Shown in pieces: positions 1-9,449 of a stretch of DNA of 29,427 nucleotides (position 1 is its first letter; each line of letters opens with the position of its first letter). The stretch lies in contig JAFREE010000229.1 of NCBI GenBank assembly GCA_019400425.1, positions 1 to 29,427 on the forward strand, given 5' to 3'. The translations under genes were made by a program, and so were the position numbers. The notes beneath the pieces are model-generated. The model was not told the DNA's origin, made no database searches, and saw only the letters and a list, made by a program, of their open reading frames with translations. Source of the stretch: Hymenochaete sp. R1. Taxonomy: Eukaryota > Basidiomycota > Agaricomycetes > Hymenochaetales > Hymenochaetaceae.

Positions 1-689
1 TCTTGTAACCTCAGGTCGCTGTCACGTGACCCTGATTTGTCAGACTCCTGATCAACGTCTTGATCGGACTCTAACACATAATCCTCGACCCTGTTTATTC
101 AAAGTCGTGTTAATCTTGCTTTACTATGCTACATGCCACACGGCACTGTTGAAGACACAACTACCTGCTTGTATGATAGAACACCTCACATATCTGTTTT
201 AAAAAAGAAAGTTGTTGAAAGAAAAAGGACCGGACATAAAGGAGACGTAGGGTGATCAGCGGCTCGGAGAGGCATGAAAACAAAAGGTTAGGAATCTGAG
301 GCAAAGTGGGTTAATGAGACAAAGGAAACAGATGGTTGGAGAGTTCGGGAAAAAGACAAACACCACATGAAGAAAACACCCGAAAATATAAATGGCGTTA
401 ACGGAAATAACACCGGCAGATAGACACATAGAAGAAAAGAATGCTATCAGATGGGATACTTTACATAAGTATTCAAGAATCCGACCGAAGAAAGGAGAAC
501 ACATACATGTTCATGGGCCTCGTATCGTGTCAATCATTCCGAGAAAGACAGACAGAAAGAAAGTTAAGTACAAGACGCAACACAAACAGCGCGGAAACAG
601 GTATGGTAGACGTGGAATAGTCGCTACACTTATATGTTAAAGAGATTAAGAGCTGGGCGTACGAATATCCTAGAAGGGCCTCCGCGCCC
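1..689. other. no gene seen; 3' flank of the transcription-factor pseudogene
   Basis: I see no coding exon, RNA gene or repeat that I can support here. On the minus strand the stretch is T-rich, as expected of sequence downstream of the gene ending at 690. Short open frames on both strands are low in complexity and resemble no family I know. Confidence 0.5.
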
Positions 690-3391
690 TTAGCTGAAAA
701 TAACGCCAGAGTCTCCGCTAGAATCTCCATCCCGGTCGTCATCCAGCCTGGAAAAGTTACGTTTAAAAAGGGGAGCGAAAAGGGAGAGCTTATATCAGAA
801 CAGATCTCTAGCCTATAACGAAAAGCGATGATGACTCACAGATAATTCCCTTCGATCTCTGAGAGAAACGAGAGGTAGTCTCCTGTAGTACACGTTGCCG
901 TATGAATAGGAAGATCAGAAGGTACCGTCGATGAGGCAATATACAAGGATAGACATGGGCACATACCGCCGGCGCAGACTGCATATCTGCGTTGCGCACG
1001 ACGTCCAGTAGTGTTGATGCCACGAAGTTCACCTTATTCGCGACACTTAGGTTGTTCATAGCGATGGACATCACGGACTGGATGGGAATCGGGGGTAGAA
1101 CCTTTGGAAGATCACATGCTACGGCCTCACGGCCTTCAGCAATCTGCTGTTCGAGTCCGCGCGTCCGCAAAACCACGTAGCTGTGATTCAAGATCGTCTC
1201 GGTATTGTTCAAGGGCAAATCTTACGACTTGCTGAACGAACAGAGAAGTCATAGGCCAGTGACATATCTTTCAAAACCCACAAGAAAAGACGTGAAAAAG
1301 AGGTTGGAAAGCAGCAAGGGAAACTACCCAAGCTGGGAAAAATGTTCCCAAAACGAGTGAAGCGGGAACGATTTCTCACCTGAGTGATATACAAGTTCGC
1401 CTGCAACACACTTAAAGCATTCGAAGCATTCGCACGTCTGGCATTAGGATTCTCGATTCTCAAAAAAGTCCCTAACTTCCGTGTACGGTGCTTCTCAGAA
1501 ACCAGCTTCCCCTACCTCCGCTGGCATATGCGATACCTGCAGACCCGCATTCTTCAAGCGGAGAGGCGCAGGCGCATGCGAGAGCACAACCATAACCCAA
1601 CCGTGTAGTAAGCGAAGTTCTTCAAGTCGGGCAGTCGCAAAATGTCCCTGTAGAGGAGAACATTTATTCACTCGGATGCGGACCTGGATAAAAGAGCAAA
1701 AACGCGCAAAATGTAGCTACCTCCCCACCCAACGACGGTCTTCCCATGTGGCCGGGGAAGTATTCCAATGGGCGTGTTACTATAAACAGTAACATGTAAA
1801 CCTACACGATCCAGGACAAACATCGGCATAGCTTCGGTTTACTGGGCCAGAAAAAGTAAAAGGATGTACTACCCGTCGTCTACTTTTTTTGGGGGGGGAA
1901 GACCAGTGTGCTGCGTGCTGCAATGTGCAATCTTTGTCTCGAAGACAAATGGGCAACCCAATAGGATCGACATCGATTTGTCTGCGCCAAATAATAACCA
2001 GAAGTTCTGTCCCCTTATTTCGCATTCAAGAGGATCAAGGCCTTCATAGGATGACTCTTCGTGCATATGCAACGTTACTGCAATATGTGCTGTTTCTCCG
2101 AAAGACGCATGGGACGTAGCGTCATGCCCTTCACAGAAGTGATACACATTGTCGCTGTACATAGAAATCAACCGAGTGCGAGTGATGAGATGTCAGAAGT
2201 CGTCTGGTTCCCTCAAAAACAAGCGATCTTTAGGTAGAAAAAAAACTCACAAGTAGCGAATTACGACGTGGATGGATTGAGGAGGGTCGTATGGCGTGAC
2301 AGAAATGTAATGGCTTGATTCGTAGCAAATCTGAGCTAGCTTGCGTACTGCTTGACGTTCCATGGGCAAGTACGAGCGAGGGATCTGTACAAGCGTAGAT
2401 GCGCAAGTTGACATAACCAGTGCAAAGAAAAGGGAATCCCGTTACTCCCGCCTGGAGTGCAGGTCGGCCATGAAAGGCAGTTTGTGCACACAAGGTGTGA
2501 GCAGGCAGACGAAGTCGAAGAATAAAGAGATGATGTGCATAATTGTATCGCGGGGAGCAACATCCTTCAGTCTGTGGGGACGGTAATAGCACGATAAGGG
2601 CGGGAGAGCGTTCGGGGAAGGCACTCGCAATCGTGATTGCTGTTTGGAAAATGCTGACCAGCTGTACACTGACAGAGGGTACGTGCTAAAAGAGTATGCG
2701 GAAGTAGGCACAGTGTTACTTCCAACAGATCTTGGAGCTTCCAAGGGCGGGCCCTTGCATGAATCGGACAACCGCCGAGTGAGACTTGGCATGGACGACG
2801 TAGAATGCATGCCAGGATAGTGTGAATGGAACGTAACGGCGATAATGAGGTATCAAGAGGGTGGGATGAGGGCAGATGGGGAGTTCGCGTTGCTGCTGTT
2901 GATCCCTACTTCAAGAGGCGACGTTGGGTTCTGTGAAGGAATGATTGGTGGTGATGATGGGCTCTCAACGGTCCCTCCGTTCACGGATGGCGTTGATGGG
3001 CAATGATAGCTCTCTATCTTGGCCGTTAAATACATTATGAGACGAAGCTGCAACTGCTGCGGCTTCTTGGAGATGCCGCAAGTACCTGTAACATTCATGA
3101 CGAACTTGAATGTCCAAATCAAAGTGGATGGGAGGGAGGCAAGCTGAGCTGAATTCACAAAAAGCCCGCTCTTCTTAGGTGGCATTCGAATATACAACGA
3201 ATCTCAATGGCAAAGCAGTGCTTGCCTGTAAGACGTCTGAGAGTCGTCCTGACTCGGATTCTGTCTTGCACACCGCACCTTTCATGTTCGACACGTGCCG
3301 CAATCTAGAAAATGAAAAGAAAAGGCACAATTCAGCATGCACGCGTGCGACACGTACTTTGGGACTGGCGCCTGTTGTTGGAGAAAGCCAT
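690..3391 (-). pseudogene. Zn2Cys6 fungal-specific transcription factor, degraded
   Basis: Ancestral role: a nuclear DNA-binding regulator with an N-terminal Zn(II)2Cys6 cluster and a fungal_trans (middle homology) domain. The ATG at 3389-3391 opens a small exon (MAFSNNRRQSQ). A GTACGT...TTCTAG intron follows, then the first half-cluster C-G-T-C-R-T-stop-K-V-R-C at 3270-3302. This keeps CX2CX6C spacing, but has TGA at 3282-3284 where the family has Arg. The middle domain is clear at about 1955-2102 (HEESSYEGLDP, FWLLFGADKSMSILLG). Later pieces are GHFATARLEELRLLHG (about 1590-1670), ANASNALSVLQANLYITQ (ending 1380) and, after a 148-nt intron, QVVRFALEQYRDDLESQL from 1231. Then come VNFVASTLLDVV, SFLSEIEGNYL and a spliced end LDDDRDGDSSGD with stop 690-692. 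Successive blocks lie in different frames (breaks near 1960 and 1170, for example), so this is a non-processed pseudogene. The family is certain to me; exact exon ends are not. Confidence 0.88.
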
Positions 3392-3472
3392 TTGGGAACA
3401 AAGTGGATATATCAGTAGAGTGTTGACATAAAAGAAGATACCGGAAGATGGTGGTCAAGGAAAGAGAGAGGG

Positions 3473-3478
3473 CTTATA
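3473..3478 (-). promoter_or_regulatory. possible TATA box of the transcription-factor pseudogene
   Basis: TATAAG on the minus strand lies about 85 bp upstream of the ATG at 3391 and is followed by a CT-rich run, a common fungal core-promoter layout. It sits only about 25 bp past the stop codon that ends the retrotransposon frame, so the transposon remnant directly abuts this promoter. Position is the only support. Confidence 0.3.
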
Positions 3479-3502
3479 CTCACCCGGGACTCATTAGTAC
3501 CC

Positions 3503-5204
3503 TCATGCCTGAATATCTTTCAACATAGCCAACCACTTCTTGTCCATCAGCACTATTTCCACTACGACAACCTTTGCAGTTGCAGTGGCCCCACTCGCTT
3601 GAAGATCGTCCAGAAACAACTTACAGCGCTGTGCAGAGCACATCTGGAAGCGCGGTAGCAGCAATGCATTCGGCCTCTGCTGTCGAGGTTGCCACCATAG
3701 TTTGTTTCTTGCTCCTCCATGCCACCGCTCCCCCATTGATCATGACGACATACCCGGTAGTCGATTTCCCATCTAAGTAGTTCCCGCCCCAATCTGAATC
3801 GGAGAAGGCCACTGGAGGGGTTGATGTGAATTGAATATTGGTATCCTCTTCGTTCCTGAGCCTGTACGTCAATCCGAGTTCGCGTGTGCCCTTCAGATAG
3901 CGAATAACCCGCTTTATTGCTGTTATGTGAGAGGCCTGCGGTTTAGTGATGTAGCGGGAAAGAGCATTCACCGCGAACGCAATGTCAGGTCGGGCAACAG
4001 TACTTAGCCAAATGAGGCTTCCAATTGCTTTAGCATATGGAAACTTGACGTCGATTTCGCTCTCGTCCGCTGCGAAGTTCCTGAGAGCACCTGCTTCCAT
4101 TGGCGTGAGTGCGATGTGTGCGTCCTCTAGACCAAAGTCTTAAGAAGACCATCCACCTTCTGCGAAACAGAAACCTTCATCCAGCCTTTCTTCTTGTTCC
4201 GTTCCATCAGCGTGCCGAGTACACTTGTTCTTGTCTGAAGATCCTTAACCTTACAGACGAAGCTCTTCTTCGAATCCTCAACAAACGTCTCCTCCACCTT
4301 CATCTTTATCCCGCCTATTTCCACACCAAGACCGTCGTCGACATAGAAGGTGACGAGTACCAGGCGAGTATGCCCCCCCTCGACCACGGTCTTCTTAAAC
4401 AACATCGGAGCTGAGGAGAGTTGTTCGTATCCAAGCTTTCGCATTTGCTCCGTCAAATGAATGCGAAAATTGCGCGGAGCCTGTTTCAGGCCATAAAGGC
4501 TTTTACGCAGAACACCAACGGGGTTAGTGAATCCCCGAGGACGAAAGAATGGAGGCAGAGCGGTTACCACGTCCGGTTGATCAATGTCCGCATTGAGAAA
4601 CGCAGTCGCGATGTCAAAGGCGTGAATGGATGCATTGGGAGTAGCAGCAAAGCTGGTGACAAGTTTGTAGACGCTGTAATCACCGGCGAGCGCATACGTG
4701 TCTTGAAAATCCCGGCCTTCAACCTGAAGATCCCCGCGAATGACCCAACGGGCTTTAAAAGCCCAACCACCCTCAGGAGTCTGCTTCTTGGATAAGAGGA
4801 GCATGCCCGGGATGGCATGATCTGAGGGACGTCGTTCACGAAATGTGAAGACATCCATATGCTGAAACGTGGTGAACTCTTTAATGATTGCGCACACCCA
4901 TTCATCACGATCCGGACCAGCAACAGCCTCCCTGATGTTCCGCGCTACCTTCATGGACTCCGTGTCACGATCCACAGTGAGTTCGACCTCTGGCTCATGC
5001 GCCAGAAACACCTCAATGAAGTTAGTTATGATGTTCGCCTCCGCGGTGTCAAGGAGCTCACAGAAATGAGCATGGAAACCGGCGCGAGCTTTAGCTGTTA
5101 GCTGAAGAGTTCGTGAAGAGCGACGAGGCTGCGGAGACAAGACCTGCGGTTCATTGGAGTGGTCACCGTCAAGTTCAGAGGACTGAGCAGAAGACTCCGG
5201 AGCG
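3503..5204 (-). pseudogene. copia reverse transcriptase and RNase H, frameshifted
   Basis: This part would have encoded the polymerase that copies element RNA to cDNA. It is open from the nested element's edge at 5204 to 4127. It shows the copia RT hallmarks AFDIATAFLNADID (catalytic Asp), SLYGLKQAPRNFR and the YVDD catalytic pair at 4334-4345. One base is lost or gained near 4130, after which another frame continues with PYAKAIGSLIWLSTVARPDI and YLKGTRELGL. RNase H follows with SDSDWGGNYLDGKSTTGY and SKKQTMVATSTAEAECIA. A further shift near 3640 leads to a short tail ending at TGA 3503-3505. The usual second half of copia RNase H (the block around the conserved DNQ and KHID motifs) cannot be seen, so the C terminus looks deleted. 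Confidence 0.93.
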
Positions 5205-5213
5205 GTTTGTAGC
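5205..5213 (+). repeat. 9-bp target-site duplication, left copy
   Basis: GTTTGTAGC directly flanks the left inverted repeat and is repeated exactly at 8333-8341 outside the right one. Nine base pairs is the characteristic duplication length of Mutator-like elements. Joining the flanks across a single copy continues one copia reading frame, which supports this as the original empty site. Confidence 0.85.
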
Positions 5214-5255
5214 AGTTGTGAACTTTTCGCACTGAATTGGTGTCCGAAAAAGGAA
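5214..5255 (+). repeat. terminal inverted repeat, left
   Basis: Pairs with 8291-8332 in inverted orientation. The outer 11 bases are imperfect, with mismatches at positions 3, 5, 7 and 11. Positions 12-32 are identical, position 33 differs, and 34-42 match. Similarity ends abruptly inward. Confidence 0.9.
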
Positions 5256-5480
5256 GTACGCGCACGTGACCCGCTTGATATGGAAAGTAGAGTTGCTGTT
5301 TTAATTCAGATACCGAAGATCAAGCCTGCCATATATGGAGTGTACACATAGATAGGTTAAGACCAAAGATAGCTAACTATTCACACGAAAATCGGCAGGT
5401 TTTTTTTGTTAAGTCAAAAATGAGATTGCTACGAAAACGACATAGATATCAATAAAAACTACACTATGGGTGAAATTACA

Positions 5481-5935
5481 TCATGTTTGTTTGTTAAGAA
5501 CAGCATTTGGGTCATAAGAAATAAAAGAAAATGAGGAGGAAGGAACAGAAGTTTGAGGTGGGGAGGCAAGCGGCATAAAAGGAGAATGGGAGGAAGGCGG
5601 ATTTGGGGATGAAACGGAAGGTGGCGACTTCCGTTTTCGAGTGTTGCAGATAGGAATTGACGGGCTGGCAGGCTGCTGAGGCTGGTTACCATCTGATGCA
5701 CACATGACATTGGACGAGTTGTTCGAACTTTTCCCCAGACCCAGTCGAATGCGGATGACCAGCGGGTTCTTGTTATTTGCGGGGACGACGGATACTGTTC
5801 CACCCTCCACCCGGGACTGTTGGAGAAGGGGAGGTGACAACTGTTGGTCGGGCTGCTGCTGGTCTCGTTGTGCGAGATGGTTGGTCATGAAGTCAGGTAC
5901 CTGAAGAAGTGTCAGCTTATCCGTCAGGTGTGGCA
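5481..5935 (-). pseudogene. terminal-exon-like fragment of an unrecognised gene inside the TIR element
   Basis: A frame stays open from a plausible splice acceptor (pyrimidine-rich tract, then CAG at about 5936) to a stop at 5481. The predicted protein starts LPHLTDKLTLLQVPDF and continues into a Gln/Pro/Ser-rich, low-complexity tail with a short basic patch (NTRKRKSPPS). I do not recognise a family. It lies directly downstream of the DBF4-like stop at 6170. It may be an alternative last exon, the neighbouring gene of the donor locus, or a second captured gene. Codon content and length argue for real coding ancestry. Confidence 0.4.
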
Positions 5936-6169
5936 GCTGCCAGATTAAAAACCGAGAGTAAAAAAAAGGAGGAAGAAATCAGTCGCATCGAGGTCATAGG
6001 AAGATTATTAGACGTGGCGATAGGGATAGGAACGTAATGTGGTGGAAACGACACACGAGCAGGAAATGGCAGTAAATACGAAAGAGAAACCGTCGAGTCA
6101 TAGGAGACCACCGCATAATATCTGCAGCGTCATCTTTGATTGTCTTGGGATTGCAAGCAACCGACATAT

Positions 6170-7260
6170 CACACTTCGTCAGGAACATCACTATCCAGGT
6201 CAACGTAGCGGATATTCACGTCTTCATCAGCCTCGACACACGATCCGTTACGAGCACCACTGAGCATCCTTTCCCGTTGCATCGTCCTTTGCATCTCTAA
6301 TTGTTTCTTGGACTCTTCGACCTCAGCCTTGGTCTTCCTGCATAAACGGCCGTGGGCAATGTCGAGTTGCAGAAAATTTGCCTCCGTACCGGCAAACTTC
6401 TGGTGTCTACGACCACGGATATGCTAATGAAATATCAGTGGGTCGAAACATTCGGAGGTGTAGGAACCATGTACTACTTTGAAGTCCTCGAATTTCTGAC
6501 GGCAACTTTCACAGTAACCAGGCTTTGACTTTTCGTCCCTTTTTGGCATCTTCAAAGTATTTGTGCTCTTACACTTACGCAGCAAGGTCTGCCGATCAGG
6601 AACCTCTGGTGGAGGCATCATCACAGAAGAGGCCGAAGCCTTGCTGAAGCTCGTGCTGCGACTTGGTTCTTTGTCGCCGACACGCCTGGAGGTCAAGACT
6701 TCTGGCAACGGCACGCGAGAGAGGCCTCGACTTTCGAGTCCAAGACCACTGATAGTAGAACTACCTGCGCCCATGGTCGAGGTGGTGCCGAAAGCGGTTG
6801 AAGCTATGCTCATGCTGTTCCCAGACGCTGCGATGTATGCGTTGGAATCAAAGCCCGAAGCTCCATTGTTATCAATGAAATTCGTGTTCGTGTAGTTTTC
6901 ATAGGCGTTATCATTGAAGTTTCGGTGGAGATTAGAAAGGGAAACGCAACGACGGAGGTCATTCTGTTTCCGCTGTTGCATTTGGCGCACTTTCAACTTC
7001 TTCGCAGCCGCAGCACGTTCTTCTTCACGTTCCTTCTTTGCTCTCTCCATCTTTTCGCGCCGACGCTCCTCTTTGATATTGTACCCGATGAACGGTCCTC
7101 GTGAGAGACAGAGAGAGGGTGACAATAAGGGACAGTCCAAGCGCCCCTCTCCTGACCATCAGGGGTCCCAAATACTCGTGAGCAGCAATGGTCGCCAGTT
7201 CCTGCCTGATCCCGTTTGGTTGTGGTTCCAAATCGCTTCTCCGACTCAAGAAGACGCGGA
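6170..7260 (-). pseudogene. DBF4/Dfp1-like regulator of the Cdc7 replication kinase, captured and frameshifted
   Basis: DBF4 binds and activates the Cdc7 kinase, which fires replication origins by phosphorylating MCM. Seen in order: RLLESEKRFGTTTKRD (about 7210-7257); RQELATIAAHEY in a second frame (about 7168-7205); a motif-M-like GAWTVPYCHP in a third (7116-7145); RGPFIGYNIKEERRREK opening a long frame to 6475. That frame is rich in Ser/Asn/Gly and ends in the DBF zinc finger. The finger is split by a 51-nt intron (6424-6474, GTACAT...CATTAG). Splicing gives C-E-S-C, nine residues, then H-I-R-G-R-R-H-Q-K-F-A, i.e. CX2CX9HX5H. The protein stops at 6170-6172 (DLDSDVPDEV). At least two indels break motif M, and family members as I know them have extra residues between GTTTKRD and RQELA. 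The N-terminal BRCT-like region is not recognisable. It keeps its intron, so it was copied as DNA. Confidence 0.86.
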
Positions 7261-7470
7261 CGCTCTCAAGCGTAGACGGCAGACGTCCACGCGTCCTGTG
7301 CGGTTGGAGACACGGGTGTCACGCTGGCTTGGGGATAGCGGGTGGACGGCGTAGCCGTAGACGATGAGCGACAGAGGTTCCGAGACACGCCCTCACGCTG
7401 GTTAGCCGTTGACGGTAGCATGTAGGATTGTGTGGACGGAGGCCCGACGGCAGAGCGTCAGGGGCAGGCA
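7261..7470 (-). other. Ser/Thr/Pro-rich linker remnant, repetitive
   Basis: Between the exon-like pieces and the DBF4-like block the minus strand reads as a Ser/Thr/Pro-rich, disordered-looking stretch (for example PSTRYPQASVTPVSPTAQD), broken by stops. ACGCTGGTTA occurs twice, with related ACGCTGGCTT and GACGGCAG words nearby. It is probably the decayed linker upstream of DBF4 motif M. Confidence 0.3.
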
Positions 7471-7601
7471 GAGGAAGATGACGCTGGTTACCAACTTCTT
7501 TGACTTGAAATATGATTCTACACCATCAGATATGTCGTGTGCACATCGAGAAGACCTCCAATTAACTGGACTGCATCCTCGGAGGCTCGGACTCGTCGTC
7601 G

Positions 7602-8309
7602 TCAAAGGTAAAATTCGCCGAGCCTCAGCAGGTTTTCATAGGAATATTTCCCGCGTCTCACATTCATGTTCGGGATGAGCTCTCCGACGCCGAGGGCCAT
7701 CTCGCAGACGTTGCCCAGCAGGTCAATGGCGCCAACAAGGAGCGCGGACGGATGGCTCGAACCCACTCTCCTTTCGATCTGGGTCGGAGGGCAGGTGCAG
7801 CGAAGCATCCGCGAGGTGCAGGTGCGTGAATACCATCGTTCACATTGGGAGACGTCGCAAAGGAAGAAACCGCAACACGAGTCTGAATCCTGAAAGCAGT
7901 AGGATCGAGGCCTCTGGGATGGCACGGACACCGGTGGGCAGCATTCCCCAGATGGTTGTCACAGTGTAAAGGGAGGGAGGGAGAAGAAAGAAAGAGAACA
8001 GAGTTGAAAGACTTCAAGAGTACTCACCTGGGCATTTTGAGTCGTTTTTCTGACCTGTGTTCTGCTCCGGACTCCAGCACTGTACGGATCGTCCTCATAC
8101 TGCCCCTTTTGGCCGGGTTTTCTGGGAGGGAGGAGCCCATTGTCTGTCTTGCGATCCTTTGTACTTCTCGCCCAAACACCACTTGCTGCTTTGAATTCAG
8201 ATGCATAGCCCTGGCGTGCGGCTATATGATTTGATGGAGGAAGACCGGTGGCATTGGTGTCCGGGTTGAGGATGCTAATTATTTTTGCATTTCCTTTTTT
8301 GGACACCAA
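7602..8309 (-). other. exon-like open pieces of unknown origin inside the TIR element
   Basis: A frame beginning just inside the right inverted repeat runs to about 8031 and ends at a strong donor (CCCAG|GTGAGTACTC). A pyrimidine-rich stretch follows, then further open frames from about 7930 to 7602 (one contains AIDLLGNVCEMALGVGELIP). The first piece includes GQKGQYEDDPYSAGVRSRTQ. I recognise no domain. These could be decayed N-terminal exons of the DBF4 copy or fragments of another captured gene. The good splice donor is the main reason to list them. Confidence 0.3.
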
Positions 8310-8332
8310 TTCAGTGCGAAATGTTTAGACCT
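8291..8332 (-). repeat. terminal inverted repeat, right
   Basis: Inverted partner of 5214-5255 (37 of 42 positions). Reading inward from 8332 on the minus strand it starts AGGTCTAAAC and then enters the shared core. Confidence 0.9.
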
Positions 8333-8341
8333 GTTTGTAGC
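8333..8341 (+). repeat. 9-bp target-site duplication, right copy
   Basis: GTTTGTAGC, identical to 5205-5213, lies immediately outside the right inverted repeat. Confidence 0.85.
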
Positions 8342-9449
8342 GGCGAAGAGACAAGAGGAGGGGATTGCGAGACAAGTACTAGTACTAGTACTAGTATAGT
8401 ACTGTGGACGGAGGAGAATCTGAGCCACGCGAAAGCACGTGCACATCGCGAACGGGCAGAAGCTGGTTGCGATCGACGAGCACGGAGCAGAAGGTAACCC
8501 GCGTTCTCTTGATAACCAACTATCCGACCAACCACCGTGCGCGATTTCAACTTGGAACGTTTTTCCGGAGGGACGACAGCATGAACTTGCAACCCAAAAG
8601 GCAAGAAATACGAGATGGGAGGAACGCGACTAAACATGGCCTCATGGCCTGGAAGGGACACATCGACGGATTGGAAGAGATGGAGCTGACACGACAGCAG
8701 GCGCGAATAAAGTGGTGAGCAGCTTCTTCCCAGTATGAGGGCGGAAGGGAGGAGTCTGCAAGTGGCGTGCGAACAGCATCTTGAAGAGTCCGGTTGAAGC
8801 GCTCAGAGTATCCATTCATCTGGTGCTCTCGCGGAACCGTCGTGCGATGAACGATGCCTCGTTCTGCATTCCATTGCCGCATGTGAGTGTTCACAAACCC
8901 CGTCCCATTATTGGTTTGCAATGATTTGACCCGGTTGCCAGTCTGAGTCCTCACAAAGCTAATAACTGACCAACAGCGCAAAACAATCAAAGTATCCTTG
9001 CTGCGCAATGGATAGAGCCAGCAGAAATCCAAAACCCGATCAAGGAAAATCAGCGCAAGAACATTCCGATGAACCGAGGGCCGGTCAAAGAACACGATGT
9101 CAGCGTGAATGAGATCTCCGACGGCCACGGTGGCATTCGAGTGCGAAAAATGCGGGGAGGACACAGCTTTACCAGACATACAGACCGCGCATGACAGTTC
9201 AGATGAATTGGGGCGTATGGTCACCCCAGAGACTCGATTGAGCGTGACTGCTTTCCGCAGTTTGAACGAAGAAATGTGCGAAGCAGCTTGGTGAAGAACA
9301 TCAAGACTGATGAACTTCGGCTGGGCAAGGAGTGCGTTCAAGCGAGGAATCATAACCCGCAGAGAATGAAGCCCGGAGACACCCATGGAACTAACGGCAA
9401 AGAGTACGCCATGCTTGTGTAGCGTGAGAGAGTCGTCAGAGTCAGTCAA
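8342..9449 (-). pseudogene. copia integrase, catalytically altered and frameshifted
   Basis: Ancestral role: inserting element cDNA into the genome. The longest frame (8547-9449) holds the zinc-binding region (H...H then SCAVCMSGK) and a DDE core. Counting from 9449 the core residues are Asp117 (LIHADI), residue 180 and Glu216 (NGYSERFNRT), with x62 and x35 spacing. Residue 180 lies in LQTNNG where copia has TDNG, so the second catalytic Asp is Asn (codon at 8910-8912). After a shift near 8560 the C-terminal part continues (EKRSKLKSRTVVGRIVGYQE) and shifts again near 8500 before meeting the nested element at 8341. The catalytic substitution alone would inactivate it. Confidence 0.93.
8377..8396 (+). 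repeat. ACTAGT microsatellite (three overlapping TACTAGTA units)
   Basis: A 6-bp repeat in the copia integrase/RT linker. The same 8-bp palindrome recurs singly at 17309, 21257, 21363, 23322, 24099 and 24426. Confidence 0.9.

Larger units (their letters stand above)
5214..8332. mobile_element. Pack-MULE-like non-autonomous TIR element carrying host gene fragments
   Basis: The 3119-bp element is bounded by 42-bp terminal inverted repeats (5214-5255 and 8291-8332, 37 of 42 positions identical, sharing the core CGCACTGAATTGGTGTCC). A perfect 9-bp direct repeat flanks both ends. It sits in the copia linker between integrase and RT. No transposase-like frame is present. Instead the interior holds, all on the minus strand, a DBF4-type pseudogene with its intron (6170-about 7260), an exon-like frame at 5481-5935 and other open pieces at 7602-8309. 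Known Pack-MULEs, best studied in plants, have this make-up: Mutator-type ends, 9-bp duplications and captured genomic gene fragments. The structure is read directly from sequence; assigning the superfamily from duplication length is inference. Confidence 0.85.

Noticed and set aside
690..3391. Treating the transcription factor as a functional gene with unusual small introns
   Set aside because: A stop lies inside the zinc cluster, and adjacent conserved blocks change frame within a few bases, leaving no room for introns.
6914..7354. 146-codon plus-strand frame
   Set aside because: It is the complement of the DBF4-like coding region and reads as Arg/Ser/Phe-rich antisense translation with no family resemblance.
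5229..8317. CACTG...CAGTG termini, which would suggest a CACTA/Plavaka-type element with a 2-bp CG duplication
   Set aside because: The inverted similarity continues 15 bases further out and ends exactly at a perfect 9-bp direct repeat, and excising at those outer borders restores a copia frame. The outer borders explain more.
5205..8341. Frameshifts as pure sequencing errors
   Set aside because: The F-box and nine-exon genes in the same window have none over more than 5 kb of coding sequence, whereas the transposon and pseudogenes have many plus substitutions at catalytic sites. Errors at single sites remain possible.
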